Shown: piece after piece, positions 24,498 through 38,369 of the stretch
How positions within the stretch are numbered: position 1 is the first letter of the stretch
Layout: each line of letters opens with the position of its first letter
From: Marthasterias glacialis
Taxonomy: Eukaryota > Echinodermata > Asteroidea > Forcipulatida > Asteriidae
NCBI GenBank assembly: GCA_911728455.2
Contig: OU452235.1
Span: 8,734,351-8,798,350, forward strand
Length of the DNA stretch: 64,000 nt
Direction of reading: 5' to 3'
Notes under the pieces: generated by a model
The model's input: only the letters and a program-made list of their open reading frames with translations
Database searches by the model: none
Told to the model about the DNA's origin: nothing
Position numbers and translations under genes: made by a program

Positions 24498-26803
24498 CTA
24501 GATATAATGTGATTGTAATCAACAATCACAAAGCTGTTCCGAATATTGTTTCTTAAGGTACTTGATTTGTAGTTCTTGAGATATCGTCAAGCTTCCGGTT
24601 GACCCTGAATTTAAGACCAACATGCGGTCACGGTATCCCGAGGGTAATGTTGAATTTTCAAGGACTATATAATTGAAAAAGATTTTAAAAATTGGCTGTG
24701 TACTTCTTCAGTCATGGTTCAACTTCCGGTTGACCCGGAAGTTAAGATCAACCCGAGGTCACGTCAACTCGAAGCTCATCTTAAATGCCCAATGACTATA
24801 TGACCGAAACAAGTTTGAAAATCGGTTGTGCCCTTCTTCAGATATAGCAATATGAAGAGTTGCTTATTAAATATTCACGCGGCAATCTTGTGAGTAATTA
24901 GTTTCTTAAGCTAGTGAGGCCAAAAGATGCACCAGCAAAGCTAAAGTGATCATTGCCACCATTACGCTTATGAAGTATCATAAGCGTAGATGGTTATATT
25001 CCAGTCGCGGTAAATTTCGATCTAGTGCAGTACATACGCACTAATAGCTATGGTGTTGACTGAGTTACCAATTAACAGTTAATTACTGGAGAAACACACT
25101 GCACTATAATTAATGTCAGTCTGAAATGACTTGTATTGTTCTCTCTGTTTTCAAATTGATTTGAGCTAAATAGGGAACCTAAAATTGCATTTATTTTGAA
25201 AAATGTGTTCAAAAATGTCCAAATCTGGACACTTTTAAAACCTATGCCTTTTGTACATAGATTAAAGGCCCGGTTAAAATGATGTCATAATGACGTGACG
25301 GTAAATGTTAGACCAGAAATCACATGTACAATATAGGACAAGTCTATAACTGAAAAAGTTTGAGGATCGGTTGTGCCCTTCTTCAGATATAGCAATATGA
25401 AGAGTTGCTTATTAAATATTCACGCGGCAATCTTGTGAGTAATTAGTTTCTTAAGCTAGTGAGGCCAAAAGATGCACCAGCAAAGCTAAAGTGATCATTG
25501 CCACCATTACGCTTATGAAGTATCATAAGCGTAGATGGTTATATTCCAGTCGCGGTAAATTTCGATCTAGTGCAGTACATACGCACTAATAGCTATGGTG
25601 TTGACTGAGTTACCAATTAACAGTTAATTACTGAAGAAACACACTGCACCAAGATTAATGTCAGTCTGAAATGACTTGTATTGTTCTCTCTGTTTTCAAA
25701 TTGATTTGAGCTAAATAGGGAACCTAAAATTGCATTTATTTTGAAAAATGTGTTCAAAAATGTCCAAATCTGGACACTTTTAAAACCTATGCCTTTTGTA
25801 CATAGATTAAAAGCCCCGTTAAAATGATGTCATAATGACGTGACGGTAAATGTTAGACCAGAAATCACATGTACAATATAGGACAAGTCTATAACTGAAA
25901 AAAGTTTGAGGATCGGACGTATACTTTTTGAGATATGACGGACACAAACTTGACTAATTAAATATTCACGCGACGATAACGGTCATCCCTGATGACGTCA
26001 CGACGAAAAAAATGTGTTTTTCATACTAACAAGTTTTATAAGCTACAAGATGGTATGTAACTTATGACCATCCAATGCCTTTTAAAGAAAACCCTATCAA
26101 ACGCATGTTGCATGTATCGTTCGTACACATATAGAATGGGCTATACACTAACTATAGGTACTCTCTCGGTTACGATTCAAATATCAAGGAAATCTCCAAG
26201 GCATTGCCGTGATTGCGCAATCAAAACAGCTAGCCATGGTGTCCGATTTGTCACTTAATCGTTAAATTATCCTGGATATTGTACTTTTATTAGATTTTAA
26301 TGACCTGGAACATCTCTTATAATAAGCGTTTAACTTTCCAAAACATCTTATGTAATTTAGGAAACTAACAATTAACTTATTTAGAAAATATTGTTAAAAA
26401 CTTTCCAAATCTGGACACTTTTTGAGCTATGCCTTTTGTACATAGATTAAAACCCGCGTTATAAATGATGTCATGATGACGTGACGGGAAATGTTAGACC
26501 AGAAATCACATCTACAATATAGGACAAGTCTATAACTGAAAAAAGTTTGAGGATCGGATGTATACTTCTTGAGATATGGTAGTTACAAGATTGCCTAATT
26601 AAATATTCACGTCATTATAACTCGGCTAATTAATTAAAAATTTCAACCAAATTTATTTTATGATAACTTCATGTCCTAAGCTTCAATTTAGTATAGGATT
26701 TGAGTTTGTCATACTTACACATTCTAAGATTAGGGACGAACAAAAACGTGTACAAATGCTATGGGATTTTGAGACAGAAACAAATGTATAATAATAATAA
26801 TAA
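24498..26803 (-). repeat. Array unit 3 (hairpin C, two subrepeats)
   Basis: Hairpin C begins at 24508. Both inner subrepeats carry the private variants CGCGGCAATCTTGTGAG and GCGTAGATGG, so they duplicated within this unit. Confidence 0.93.
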
Positions 26804-28566
26804 CTAGACATTAAGATTTTGTCTCTAGGACAAAATCAAAGCTGTTCCGATTATTGTTTCTTAAGGTACCTGATTTGTAGTTCTTGAGATATCGTCAAGC
26901 TTCCGGTTGACCCTAAATTTAAGACCAACATGCGGTCACGGTATCCTGAGGGTTATGTTGAATCTTCAAGGACTATATAATTGAAAAAGATTTTTAAAAT
27001 CGGCTGTGTACTTCTTCCGTCATGGTTCAACTTCCGGTTTACCCGGATGTTAAGGTCAACCCGAGGTCACGTCAACTCGAAGCTCATCTTTAATGCCCAA
27101 TGACTATATGACCGAAACAAGTTTGAAAATCGGTTGTGCCCTTCTTCAGATATAGCGATATGAAGAGTTGCTTATTAAATATTCACGCGACAGTCACGTG
27201 AGTAATTAGTTTCTTAAGCTAGTGAGGCCAAAAGATGCACCAGCAAAGCTAAAGTGATCATTGCCACCATTAAGCCCATGCAGTATTATGAGCCTATGAT
27301 TATATTCAAGTCTCGGTAAATTTCGATCTAGTGCAGTACATACGCACTTATAGCTATGGTGTTGACTGAGTTACCAATTAACAGTTAATTACTGAAGAAA
27401 CACACTGCACCAAGATTAATGTCAGTCTGAAATGACTTGTATTGTTCTCTCTGTTTTCAAATTGATTTGAGCTAAATAGGGAACCTAAAATTGCATTTAT
27501 TTTGAAAAATGTGTTCAAAAATGTCCAAATCTGGACACTTTTAAAACCTATGCCTTTTGTACATAGATTAAAAGCCCCGTTAAAATGATGTCATAATGAC
27601 GTGACGGTAAATGTTAGACCAGAAATCACATGTACAATATAGGACAAGTCTATAACTGAAAAAGTTTGAGGATCGGACGTATACTTTTTGAGATATGACG
27701 GACACAAACTTGACTAATTAAATATTCACGCGACGATAACGGTCATCCCTGATGACGTCACGACGAAAAAAATGTGTTTTTCATACTAACAAATTTTATA
27801 AGCTACAAGATGGTATGTAACTTATGACCATCCAATGCCTTTTAAAGAAAACCCTATCAAAACGCACGTTGCATGTATCGTTCCTACACATACAGAATGG
27901 GCTATACACTAACTATAGGTCCTCTCTCGGTTACGATTCAAATATCAAGGAAATCTCCAATGCATTGCCGTGATTGCGCAATCAAAACAGCTAGCCATGG
28001 TGTCCGATTTGTCACTTAATCGTTAAATTATCCTGGATATTGTACTTTTATTAGTTTTTAGTGATCTGGAACATCTCTTGTAACAAGCGTTTAACTTTTC
28101 AAAACATCTTATGTAATTTAGGAAACTAACAATTAACTTATTTAGAAAATATTGTTAAAAACTTTCCAAATCTGGCCACTTTTTGAGCCATGCCTTTTGT
28201 ACATAGATTAAAACCCGCATTATAAATGATGTCATGATGACGTGACGGGAAATGTTAGACCAGAAATCACATCTACAATATAGGACAAGTCTATAACTGA
28301 AAAAAGTTTGAGGATCGGATGTATACTTCTTGAGATATGGTAGTTACAAGATTGCCTAATTAAATATTCACGTCATTATAACTAGGCTAATTAATTAAAA
28401 ATTTCAACCAAATTTATTTTATGATAACTTCATGTCCTAAGCTTCAATTTAGTATAGGATTTGAGTTTGTCATACTTACACATTCTAAGATTAGGGAAGA
28501 ACAAAAACGTGTACAAATGCTATGGGATTTTGAGACGGAAACAAAGTATAATAATAATAATAATAA
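26804..28566 (-). repeat. Array unit 4 (hairpin B, one subrepeat)
   Basis: Short form of 1763 bp with a single copy of the about 545-bp subrepeat. Confidence 0.93.
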
Positions 28567-30845
28567 CTAGACATTAGGATTTTGTCTCTAGGACAAAATC
28601 AAAGCTGTTCCGATTATTGTTTCTTAAGGTACTTGATTTGTAGTTCTTGAGATATCGTCAAGCTTCCGGTTGACCCTAAATTTAAGACCAACATGCGGTC
28701 ACGGTATCCCGAGGGTAATGTTGAATTTTCAAGGACTATATAATTGAAAAAGATTTTTAAAATTGGCTGTGTACTTCTTAAGTCATGGTTCAACTTCCGG
28801 TTTACCCGGATGTTAAGGTCAACCCGAGGTCACGTCAACTCGAAGTTCATCTGTAATGCCCAATGACTATATGACCGAATAAGTTTGAAAATCGGTTGTC
28901 CCCTTCTTCAGATATAGCGATATGAAGAGTTGCTTATTAAATATTCACGCGACAGTCACGTGTGTAATTAGTTTCTTAAGCTAGTGAGGCCAAAAGATGC
29001 ACCAGCAAAGCTAAAGTGATCATTGCCACCATTACGCCCATGAAGTATTATAAGCCTATAAAATTATATTTCAGTTGCGGTAAATTTCGATCTAGTGCAG
29101 TACATACGCACTAATAGCTATGGTGTTGACTGAGTTACCAATTAAGAAACACACTGCACCAAGATAAATGTCCGTCTGAATTGACTTGTATTGTTCTCTC
29201 TGTTTTCAAATTGATTTGAGCTAAATAGGGAACCTAAAATTGCATTTATTTTGAAAAATGTGTTGAAAAATGTCCAAATCTGGACACTTTTAAAACCTAT
29301 GCCTTTTGTAAATAGATTAAAAGCCCCGTTAAAATGATGTCATAATGACGTGACGGTAAATGTTAGACCAGAAATCACATCTACAATATAGGACAAGTCT
29401 ATAACTGAAAATAGTTTGAGGATCGGTTGTCCCCTTCTTCAGATATAGCGATATGAAGAGTTGCTTATTAAATATTCACGTGACAGTCACGTGAGTAATT
29501 AGTTTCTTAAGCTAATGAGGCCAAAAGATGCACCAGCAAAGCTAAAGTGATCTTTGCCACCATAACGCCCATGAAGTAGTATGAGCCTATATGATTATAT
29601 TCCAGTAGCAGGTAAATTTTGATCTAGTGCAGTACATACGCACTAATAGCTATGGTGTTGACTGAGTTACCAATTAACAGTTAATTACTGAAGAAACACA
29701 CTGCACTATAATTAATGTCAGTCTGAAATGACTTGTATTGTTCTCTCCGTTTTCAAATTGATTTGAGCTAAATAGGGAACCTAAAATTGCATTTATTTTG
29801 AAAAATGTGTTCAAAAATGTCCAAATCTGGACACTTTTAAAACCTATGACTTTTGTACATAGATTAAAAGCCCCGTTTAAAATGATGTCATAATGACGTG
29901 ACGGTAGATGTTAGACCAGAAATCACATCTACAATATAGGACAAGTCTATAACTGAAAAAGTTTGAGGATCGGACGTATACTTTTTGAGATATGACGGAC
30001 ACAAACTTGACTAATTAAATATTCACGCGACGATAACGGTCATCCCTGATGACGTCACGACGAAAAAAATGTGTTTTTCATACTAACAAATTTTATAAGC
30101 TACAAGATGGTATGTAACTTATGACCATCCAATGCCTTTTAAAGAAAACCCTATCAAAACGCACGTTGCATGTATCGTTCGTACACATACAGAATGGGCT
30201 ATACACTAACTATAGGTACTCTCTCGGTTACGATTCAAATATCAAGGAAATCTCCAATGCATTGCCGTGATTGCGCAATCAAAACAGCTAGCCATGGTGT
30301 CCGATTTGTCACTTAATCGTTAAATTATCTTTGATATTGTACTTTTATTAGTTTTTAATGACCTGGAACATCTCTTATAATAAGCGTTTAACTTTCCAAA
30401 ACATCTTATGTAATTTAGGAAACTAACAATTAACTTATTTAGAAAATATTTTGTTAAAAACTTTCCAAATCTGGACACTTTTTGAGCCATGCCTTTTGTA
30501 CATAGATTAAAACCCGCATTATAAATGATGTCATGATGACGTGACGAGAAATGTTAGATCAGAAATCACATCTACAATATAGGACAAGTCTATAACTGAA
30601 AAAAGTTTGAGGATCGGATGTATACTTCTTGAGATATGGTAGTTACAAGATTGCCTAATTAAATATTCACGTCATTATAACTCGGCTAATTAATTAAAAA
30701 TTTCAACCAAATTTATTTTATGATAACTTCATGTCCTAAGCTTCAATTTAGTATAAGATTTGAGTTTGTCATACTTACACATTCTAAGATTAGGGAAGAA
30801 CAAAAACGTGTACAAATGCTATGGGATTTTGAGACGGAAACAAAG

Positions 30846-30886
<41 letters not shown>

Positions 30887-31096
30887 CAATAAAAATCTTG
30901 ACGAAAACAAAACCTGTTCCGACTGCTATGTCGGAACAGCTAATAATAATAATAATAATAATAAAAACAATAAAAATCTTGACGAAAACAAAACCTGTTC
31001 CGACTGCTATGTCGGAACAGCTAATAATAATAATAATAATAAAAATAATAATCAGAAGAAAAACAAAACCTGTTCCGACTGCTATGTCGGAACAGC

Positions 31097-31144
<48 letters not shown>

Positions 31145-31228
31145 TAATAATCAGAAGAGAAACAATACCTGTTCCGACTAGAATGTCGGAACAGCTAATA
31201 ATAAGAATAATAATAATAATAATAATAA
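28567..31228 (-). repeat. Array unit 5 (hairpin B, two subrepeats, four spacer modules)
   Basis: Longest unit because its (AAT)n end at 30849-31228 holds four hairpin modules. Confidence 0.93.
30849..31228. repeat. (AAT)n spacer with four hairpin modules
   Basis: Hairpins CTGTTCCGAC-N6-GTCGGAACAG at 30914-30939, 30995-31020, 31070-31095 and 31169-31194. Loops are TGCTAT three times and TAGAAT once. Linkers of three A-rich types precede them. Confidence 0.95.
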
Positions 31229-33521
31229 CTAGACATTAAGATTTTGTCTCTAGGACAAAATCAAAGCTGTTCCGATTATTGTTTCTTACGGTACTTGATT
31301 TGTAGTTCTTGAGATATCGTCAAGCTTCCGGTTGACCCTAAAGTTAAGACCAACATGCGGTCACGGTATCCCGAGGGTAATGTTGAATTTTCAAGGACTA
31401 TATAATTGAAAAAGATTTTTAAAATTGGCTGTGTACTTCTTCAGTCATGGTTCAACTTCCGGTTTACCCGGATGTTAAGGTCAACCCAAGGTCACGTCAA
31501 CTCAAAGCTCATCTTTGATGCCCAATGACCGAAACAAGTTTGAAAATCGGTTGTGCCCTTCTTCAGATATGGCGATATGAAGAGTTGCATATTAAATATT
31601 CATGCGACAGTCACGTGAGTAACTAGTTTCTTAAGCTAGTGAGGCCAAAAGATGCACCAGCAAAGCTAAAGTGATCATTGCCACCATTACGCCTCTGAAA
31701 CATTATAAGCCTACATGGTTATATTCAAGTTGCGGGAAATTTCGATCTAATGCAGTACATACGCACTAATAGCTATGGTGTTGACTGAGTTACCAATTAA
31801 CAGTTAATTACTGAAGAAACACACTGCACCAAGATTAATGTCAGTCTGAAATGACTTGTATTGTTCTCTCTGTTTTCAAATTGTTTTGAACTAAATAGGG
31901 AACCTAAAATTGCATTTATTTAGAAAAATGTGTTCAAAAATGTCCAAATCTGGACACTTTTAAAACCTATGCCTTTTGTACAAAGATTAAAAGCCCGGTT
32001 AAAATGATGTCATAATGACGTGACGGTAAATGTTAGACCAGAAATCACATCTACAATATAGGACAAGTCTATAACTGAAAAAGTTTGAGGATCGGTTGTG
32101 CCCTTCTTCAGATATAGCGATATAAAGGGTTGCTTATTAAATATTCACGCGACAGTCACGTGAGTAATTAGTTTCTTAAGCTAGTAAGGCCAAAAGATGC
32201 ACCAGCAAAGCTAAAGTGATCATTGCCACCATTACGCCCATGCAGTATTATGAGCCCATGATTGTTTCAAGTCTCGGTAAATTTCGATGTAGTGCAGTAC
32301 ATACGCACTTATAGCTATGGTGTTGACTGAGTTACCAATTAACAGTTAATTACTGAAGAAACACACTGCACCAAGATTAATGTCAGTCTGAAATGACTTG
32401 TATTGTTCTCTCTGTTTTCAAATTGATTTGAGCTAAATAGGGAACCTAAAATTGCATTTATTTTGAAAAATGTGTTCAAAAATGTCCAAATCTGGACACT
32501 TTTAAAACCTATGCCTTTTGTACATAGATTAAAAGCCCCGTTAAAATGATGTCATAATGACGTGACGGTAAATGTTAGACCAGAAATCACATCTACAATA
32601 TAGGACAAGTCTATAACTGAAAAAGTTTGAGGATCGGACGTATACTTTTTGAGATATGACGGACACAAACTTGACTAATTAAATATTCACGCGACGATAA
32701 CGGTCATCCCTGATGACGTCACGACGAAAAAAATGTGTTTTTCATACTAACAAATTTTATAAGCTACAAGATGGTATGTAACTTATGACCATCCAATGCC
32801 TTTTAAAGAAAACCCTATCAAAACGCACGTTGCATGTATCGTTCGTACACATACAGAATGGGCTATACACTAACTATAGGTACTCTCTCGGTTACGATTC
32901 AAATATCAAGGAAATCTCCAATGCATTGCCGTGATTGCGCAATCAAAACAGCTAGCCATGGTGCCCGATTTGTCACTTAATCGTTAAATTATCCTGGATA
33001 TTGTACTTTTATTAGTTTTTAATGACCTGGAACATCTCTTATAACAAGCGTTTAACTTTTCAAAACATCTTATGTAATTTAGGAAACTAACAATTAACTT
33101 ATTTAGAAAATATTGTTAAAAACTTTCCAAATCTGGCCACTTTTTGAGCCATGCCTTTTGTACATAGATTAAAACCCGCATTATAAATGATGTCATGATG
33201 ACGTGACGGGAAATGTTAGACCAGAAATCACATCTACAATATAGGGCAAGTCTATAACTGAAAAAAGTTTGAGGATCGGATGTATACTTCTTGAGATATG
33301 GTAGTTACAAGATTGGCTAATTAAATATTCACGTCATTATAACTCGGCTAATTAATTAAAAATTTCAACCAAATTTATTTTATGATAACTTCATGTCCTA
33401 AGCTTCAATTTAGTATAGGATTTGAGTTTGTCATACTCACACATTCTAAGATTATTGACGAACAAAAACGTGTACAAATGCTATGGTGTTTTTGACAGAA
33501 ACAAATGTATAATAATAATAA
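31229..33521 (-). repeat. Array unit 6 (hairpin B, two subrepeats)
   Basis: Right end differs slightly from its neighbours (ATTATTGACGAAC and TGGTGTTTTTGACAG), with only a short AAT tract. Confidence 0.92.
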
Positions 33522-35806
33522 CTAGACATTAAGATTTTGTCTCTAGGACAAAATCAAAGCTGTTCCGTTTATTGTTTCTTAAGGTACTTGATTTGTAGTT
33601 CTTGAGATATCGTCAAGCTTCCGGTTGACCCTCAATTTAAGACCAACATGCGGTCACAGTATCCCGAGGGTAATGTTGAATTTCAAGGACTATATAATTG
33701 AAAAAGATTTTTAAAATTGGCTGTGTACTTCTTAAGTCATGGTTCAACTTCCGGTTTACCCGGATGTTAAGGTCAACCCGAGGTCACGTCAACTCGAAGC
33801 TCATCTTAAATGCCCAATGACTATTTATGACCGAAACAAGTTTGAAAATCGGTTGTGCCCTTCTTCAGATATAGTGATATGAAGAGTTGCTTATTAAATA
33901 TTCACGCAACAGTCACGTGAGTAATTAGTTTCTTAAGCTAGTGAGGCAAAAAGATGCACCAGCAAAGCTAAAGTGATCATTGCCGCCATTACGCCCATGA
34001 AGTATTATGAGCCTATGATTATATTCCAGTCGCGGTAAATTTCGATCTAGTGCAGTACATAAGCACTAATAGCTATGGTGTTGACTGAGTTACCAATTAA
34101 CAGTTAATTACTGAAGAAACACACTGCACCAAGATTAATGTCAGTCTGAAATGACTTGTATTGTTTTCTCTGTTTTCAAATCGATTTGCGCTAAAGAGGG
34201 AACCTAAAATTGCATTTATTTTGAAAAATGTGTTCAAAAATGTCCAAATCTGGACACTTTTAAAACCTATGCCTTTTGTACATAGATTAAAAGCCCCGTT
34301 AAAATGATGTCATAATGACGTGACGGTAAATGTTAGACCTGAAATCACATGTACAATATAGGACAAGTCTATAACTGAAAAAGTTTGAGGATCGGTTGTG
34401 CCCTTCTTCAGATATAGCGTATGAAGGGTTGCTCATTAAATATTCACGCGACAGTCACGTGAATACTAGTTTCTTAAGCTAGTGAGGCCAAAAGATCCAC
34501 CAGCAAAGCTAAAGTGATCATTGCCACCATTACGTCCATGAAGTATTATGAGCCTATGATAATATTACAGTCGCGGTAAATTTCGATCTAGTGCAGTACA
34601 TACGCACTTATAGCTATGGTGTTGACTGAGTTACCAATTAACAGTTAATTACTGAAGAAACAGACTGCACCAAGATTAATGTCAGTCTGAAATGACTTGT
34701 ATTGTTCTCTCTGTTTTCAAATTGATTTGAGCTAAATAGGGAACCTAAAATTGCATTTATTTTGAAAAATGTGTTCAAAAATGTCCAAATCTGGACACTT
34801 TTAAAACCTATGCCTTTTGTACATAGATTAAAAGCCCCGTTAAAATGATGTCATAATGACGTGACGGTAAATGTTAGACCAGAAATCACATCTACAATAT
34901 AGGACAAGTCTATAACTGAAAAAGTTTGAGGATCGGACGTATACTTTTTGAGATATGACGGACACAAACTTGACTAATTAAATATTCACGCGACGATAAC
35001 GGTCATCCCTAATGACGTCACGACGAAAAAAATGTGTTTTTCATACTAACAAATTTTATAAGCTACAAGATGGTATGTAACTTATGACCATCCAATGCCT
35101 TTTAAAGAAAACCCTATCAAAACGCACGTTGCATGTATCGTTCGTACACATACAGAATGGGCTATACACTAACTATAGGTCCTCTCTCGGTTACGGTTCA
35201 AATATCAAGGAAATCTCCAATGCATTGCCGTGATTGCGCAATCAAAACAGCTAGCCATGGTGTCCGATTTGTCACTTAATCGTTAAATTATCCTGGATAT
35301 TGTACTTTTATTAGTTTTTAATGACCTGGAACATCTCTTATAACAAGCGTTTAACTTTTCAAAACATCTTATGTAATTTAGGAAACTAACAATTAACTTA
35401 TTTAGAAAATATTGTTAAAAACTTTCCAAATCTGGCCACTTTTTGAGCCATGCCTTTTGTACATAGATTAAAACCCGCATTATAAATGATGTCATGATGA
35501 CGTGACGGGAAATGTTAGACCAGAAATCACATCTACAATATAGGACAAGTCTATAACTGAAAAAAGTTTGAGGATCGGATGTATACTTCTTGAGATATGG
35601 TAGTTACAAGATTGCCTAATTAAATATTCACGTCATTATAACTCGGCTAATTAATTAAAAATTTCAACCAAATTTATTTTATGATAACTTCATGTCCTAA
35701 GCTTCAATTTAATATAGGATTTGAGTTTGTCATACTTACACATTCTAAGATTAGGGAAGAACAAAAACGTGTACAAATGCTATGGGATTTTGAGACGGAA
35801 ACAAAG

Positions 35807-35841
<35 letters not shown>

Positions 35842-35904
35842 CAATAAAAATCTTGACGAAAACAAAACCTGTTCCGACTGCTATGTCGGAACAGCTAATA
35901 ATAA
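33522..35904 (-). repeat. Array unit 7 (hairpin B, two subrepeats, one spacer module)
   Basis: Shares CATAAGCACTAATAG and AGAGGGAACC with units 9 and 12. The spacer module hairpin is at 35869-35894. Confidence 0.92.
35809..35904. repeat. (AAT)n spacer with one hairpin module
   Basis: Hairpin 35869-35894, loop TGCTAT, linker ending CTTGACGAAAACAAAAC. Confidence 0.93.
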
Positions 35905-38276
35905 CTAGACATTAAGATTTTGTCACTAGGACAAAATCAAAGCTGTTCCGATTATTGTTTTTTAAGGTACTTGATTTGTAGTTCTTAAGATATCGTCAAG
36001 CTTCCGGTTGACCCTAAATTTAAGACCAACATGCATGCGGTCACGGTATCCCGAGGGTAATGTTGAATTTTCAAGGACTATATAATCGAAAAGATTTTTA
36101 AAATTGGCTGTGTACTTCTTAAGTCATGGTTCAACTTCCGGTTTACCCGAATGTTAAGGTCAACCCGAGGTCACGTCGACCCGAAGCTCATCTTTAATGC
36201 CCAATGACTATAATGACCGAAAAAAGTTTGAAAATCGGTTGTGCCCTTCTTCAGATATAGCGATATGAAGAGTTGCTTATTAAATATTCACGCGACAGTC
36301 ACGTGACTAATTAGTTTCTTAAGATAGTGAGGCCAAACTATGCACCAGTAAAGCTAAAGTGATCATTGCCACCATTACGCTTATGAAGTATCATAAGCGT
36401 ACATGGTTATATTCCAGTCGCGGTAAATTTCGATCTAGTGCAGTACATACGCACTTATAGCTATGGTGTTGACTGAGTTACCAATTAACAGTTAATTACT
36501 GGAGAAACACACTGCACTATAATTAATGTCAGTCTGAAATGACTTGTATTGTTCTCTCTGTTTTCAAATTGATTTGAGCTAAATAGGGAACCTACAATTG
36601 CATTCATTTTGAAAAAATGTGTTGAAAAATGTCCAAATCTGGACACTTTTAAAACCTATGCCTTTTGTACATAGATTAAAAGCCCCGTTAAAATGATGTC
36701 ATAATGACGTGACGGTAAATGTTAGACCAGAAATCACATGTACAATATAGGACAAGTCTATAACTGAAAAAGTTTGAGGATCGGTTGTACGTTCTTCAGA
36801 TATAGCGATATGAAGGGTTGCTTATTAAATATTCACGCGACAGTCACGTGAGTAATTAGTTTCTTAAGCTAGTTAGGCCAAAAGATGCACCAGCAAAGCT
36901 AAAGTGATCATTGCCACCATTACGCCCATGCAGTATTATGAGCCTATGATAATATTTCAGTCGCGGTAAATTTCGATCTAGTGCAGTACATACGCACTTA
37001 TAGCTATGGTGTTGACTGAGTTACCAATTAACAGTTAATTACTGAAGAAACACACTGCACCAAGATTAATGTCAGTCTGAAATGACTTGTATTGTTCTCT
37101 CTGTTTTCAAATTGATTTGAGCTAAATAGGGAACCTAAAATTGCATTTATTTTGTAAAATGTGTTGAAAAATGTCCAAATCTGGACACTTTTAAAACCTA
37201 TGCCTTTTGTACATAGATTAAAAGCCCCGTTAAAATGATGTCATAATGACGTGACGGTAAATGTTAGACCAGAAATCACATCTACAATATAGGACAAGTC
37301 TATAACTGAAAAAGTTTGAGGATCGGACGTATACCTTTTGAGATATGACGGACACAAACTTGACTAATTAAATATTCACGCGACGATAACGGTCATCCCT
37401 GATGACGTCACGAAGAAAAAAATGTGTTTTTCATACTAACAAATTTTATCAGCTACAAGATGGTATGTAACTTATGACCATCCAATGCCTTTTAAAGAAA
37501 ACCCTATCAAAACGCACGTTGCATGTATCGCTCGTACACATACAGAATGGGCTATACACTAACTATAGGTACTCTCTCGGTTACGATTCAAATATCAAGG
37601 AAATCTCCAATGCATTGCCGTGATTGCGCAATCAAAACAGCTAGCCATGGTGTCTGATTTGTCACTTAATCGTTAAATTATCCTGGATATTGTACTTTTA
37701 TTAGTTTTTAATGACCTGGAACATCTCTTATAATAAGCGTTTAACTTTCCAAAACATCTTATGTAATTTAGGAAACTAACAATTAACTTATTTAGAAAAT
37801 ATTGTGTTAAAAACTTTCCAAATATGTACACTTTTTGAGCCATGCCTTTTGTACATAGATTAAAACCCGCATTATAAATGATGTAATGATGACGTGACGG
37901 GAAATGTTAGACCAGAAATCACATCTACAATATAGGACAAGTCTATAACTGAAAAAAGTTTGAGGATCGGATGTATACTTCTTGAGATATGGTAGTTACA
38001 AGATTGCCTAATTAAATATTCACGTCATTATAACTCGGCTAATTAATTAAAAATTTCAACCAAATTTATTTTATGATAACTTCATGTCCTAAGCTTCAAT
38101 TTAGTATAGGATTTGAGTTTGTCATACTTACAAATTCTAAGATTAGGGACGAACAAAAACGTGTACAAATGCTATGGGATTTTGAGACAGAAACAAATGT
38201 ATAATAATAATAATAATAATAAAAATAATAATCAGAAGAAAAACAAAACCTGTTCCGACTGCTAAGTCGGAACAGC

Positions 38277-38315
<39 letters not shown>

Positions 38316-38369
38316 TAATAATCCGAAGAAAAACAAAACCTGTTCCGACTGCTATGTCGGAACAGCTAA
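35905..38369 (-). repeat. Array unit 8 (hairpin B on an A-like body; two spacer modules)
   Basis: The terminal hairpin is type B with loop ACTAG. The adjacent body carries A-type variants (ATAATCGAAAAG, GTCGACCCG, ACCGAAAAAAG), so the unit looks chimeric. Confidence 0.92.
38205..38369. repeat. (AAT)n spacer with two hairpin modules
   Basis: Hairpins 38250-38275 (loop TGCTAA) and 38340-38365 (loop TGCTAT). Linkers are of the AATCAGAAGAAAAAC type. Confidence 0.93.

Noticed and set aside
30045-30080. Hammerhead-ribozyme-like CTGATGA ... GAAA in each unit
   Set aside because: The bases between CTGATGA and GAAA do not form the required stem II, so the core does not fold; Penelope or retrozyme origin is not supported.
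30849-31228. CRISPR-like look of repeated hairpins with variable intervals
   Set aside because: Intervals are microsatellite, not unique spacers, and the genome is eukaryotic.
30720-31239. Poly-Asn and poly-Ile frames
   Set aside because: Translations of (AAT)n microsatellite and hairpin modules in different frames.
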